Shown in pieces: positions 4,896 through 5,783 of a stretch of 5,783 nt of DNA. Source of the stretch: an uncultured Anaerolineae bacterium (GTDB lineage Bacteria; Chloroflexota; Anaerolineae; Anaerolineales; UBA4823); contig CAKZNJ010000093.1 of NCBI GenBank assembly GCA_937129505.1, forward strand, positions 1 to 5,783, written 5' to 3'. Every line of letters starts with the position of its first letter. The stretch's first letter is position 1. The notes beneath the pieces are model-generated. The model was given only the letters and a program-made list of their open reading frames with translations, did no database searches and was not told the origin of the DNA. The translations under genes were made by a program, and so were the position numbers.

Positions 4896-5783
4896 ATGAG
4901 AGAGGTTGTCTCAACGTTGCGCTCTATATGGCGAATACCCCTTTCTTTCGGAGTAGCTGCGGCATTGCTTTTTATCAGCTTTGCTCTCCTCTGGCATTTT
5001 TATCGCCCTGGCTACGCCCAGGTGGCAAGCGAAGATTGGGGCGCAAAAGTCGAAGTGCAACTTTTGCAGGAAGCTCAGGCTGCTCAGGTCGAATTTTTGA
5101 TTGTCCTCAAGGAGCAAGCTGACCTGAGCAAGGCGGGAACTCTGCCAACCAAAACTGAAAAAGGTTGGTACGTCTATCGTCAATTGACTGCTGTGGCAAA
5201 GCGCAGTCAGGCGCCGCTTTTGGAACAACTGCGCATGAGGGGACTGCCGTATCGCTCTTTTTGGGTGAGCAATATGGTTTGGGCGCGCGGCGATCGGATG
5301 GATATCCTGACCTTGGCTGCGCGCCGCGAGGTAGCACGAATTGTAGCCAACCCCACTGTTCGCTTGGACTTGCCCCTTATCGAGGAGAGCAGTATTCCTC
5401 AAAGCGAAGACGGCGTAGAATGGAATCTCAGCCAAGTGAACGCGGACGATGTCTGGAATTTGGGTTATTCTGGGCAGGGCGTGGTGATCGGCGGGCAGGA
5501 CACGGGATATGATTGGGAACATCCGGCATTGAAAAACGCCTACCGCGGCTGGGATGGCAGCCAGGCTTCGCATGATTACAACTGGTACGATGCCATTCAT
5601 GCACCGATAGAGCGCTCCTCATCGGTAACTTCCACCGTCGAAGGAGAGACGACCGCCGAGGATTGCGCCTACGACTCTCCCTATCCCTGCGATGATAATG
5701 GTCATGGCACGCACACGATGGGGACGATGGTCGGCTCAGACGGCACAAACCAGCTCGGCATGGCGCCACAGGCTAAGTGGATC
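4896..5783 (+). CDS. Secreted subtilisin-like (S8) serine protease precursor (partial, C-terminus off the right edge)
   Basis: Translation from the ATG at 4896 stays open for 296 codons to the window edge. An arginine-containing N-terminus is followed by a hydrophobic segment at about 14-36 and GYA-Q at 39-42, a possible signal-peptidase site; an uncleaved anchor is also possible. Residues about 45-165 (EFLIVLKEQADLSKAG and after) resemble the propeptide that inhibits and folds subtilases. The S8 catalytic domain follows: GVVIGGQDTGYDWEHPAL with catalytic Asp D202, and DDNGHGTHTMGTMVG with catalytic His H270. The Ser motif and oxyanion Asn lie beyond the window. C257 and C265 flank the His loop and could form a disulfide outside the cell. 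The style recalls bacillopeptidase F-type enzymes. An in-frame TAG at 4890-4892 limits the start; the ribosome site (GAGAG, ten bases away) is weak. It lies 31 bases after murJ, probably in the same operon. Confidence 0.9.
   Translation, partial: MREVVSTLRSIWRIPLSFGVAAALLFISFALLWHFYRPGYAQVASEDWGAKVEVQLLQEAQAAQVEFLIVLKEQADLSKAGTLPTKTEKGWYVYRQLTAVAKRSQAPLLEQLRMRGLPYRSFWVSNMVWARGDRMDILTLAARREVARIVANPTVRLDLPLIEESSIPQSEDGVEWNLSQVNADDVWNLGYSGQGVVIGGQDTGYDWEHPALKNAYRGWDGSQASHDYNWYDAIHAPIERSSSVTSTVEGETTAEDCAYDSPYPCDDNGHGTHTMGTMVGSDGTNQLGMAPQAKWI

Noticed and set aside
4911..5600. 229-codon minus-strand ORF
   Set aside because: It is antisense to the S8 protease, whose propeptide and catalytic motifs on the plus strand are unmistakable.

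Overview
The window looks like a stretch of bacterial chromosome, most likely from the Chloroflexota (an Anaerolineae-type lineage). That placement is an inference from the style of the GlmU, MurJ and subtilase proteins and from the long repeat-bearing spacer; no marker in the window settles it. No phage, plasmid or transposase gene is visible.

Left part (minus strand, 1-1202): the N-terminal 326 codons of glmU, which makes UDP-GlcNAc for cell-wall synthesis, run off the left edge. About 150 bases upstream on the same strand lies a complete tRNA-Gln(TTG) gene. Middle (1203-2036): an 834-base spacer between divergently oriented genes with no credible ORF. It holds two copies of a ~104-bp element with short terminal inverted repeats, a GC-rich 84-bp palindromic element between them, several perfect hairpins, and at its right end a strong -10 box flanked by two dyads. 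Right part (plus strand, 2037-5783): three genes that look like one operon. They are a 436-aa soluble protein with a nucleotidyltransferase-like motif, a MurJ/MviN-type lipid II flippase starting inside the stop codon of the first (GTGA overlap), and, 31 bases on, the N-terminal 296 codons of a secreted subtilisin-family (S8) protease that runs off the right edge.

GlmU (UDP-GlcNAc supply) and MurJ (lipid II translocation) both serve the cell envelope, and the protease is exported, so the window has an envelope theme. The most interesting points are the unassigned nucleotidyltransferase-like protein coupled to murJ, a MurJ that lacks several charged residues important in E. coli MurJ, and the structured repeat cluster in the spacer. 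I do not see a demonstrably new multi-gene system; the NTase-like/murJ pair is the best candidate for follow-up.
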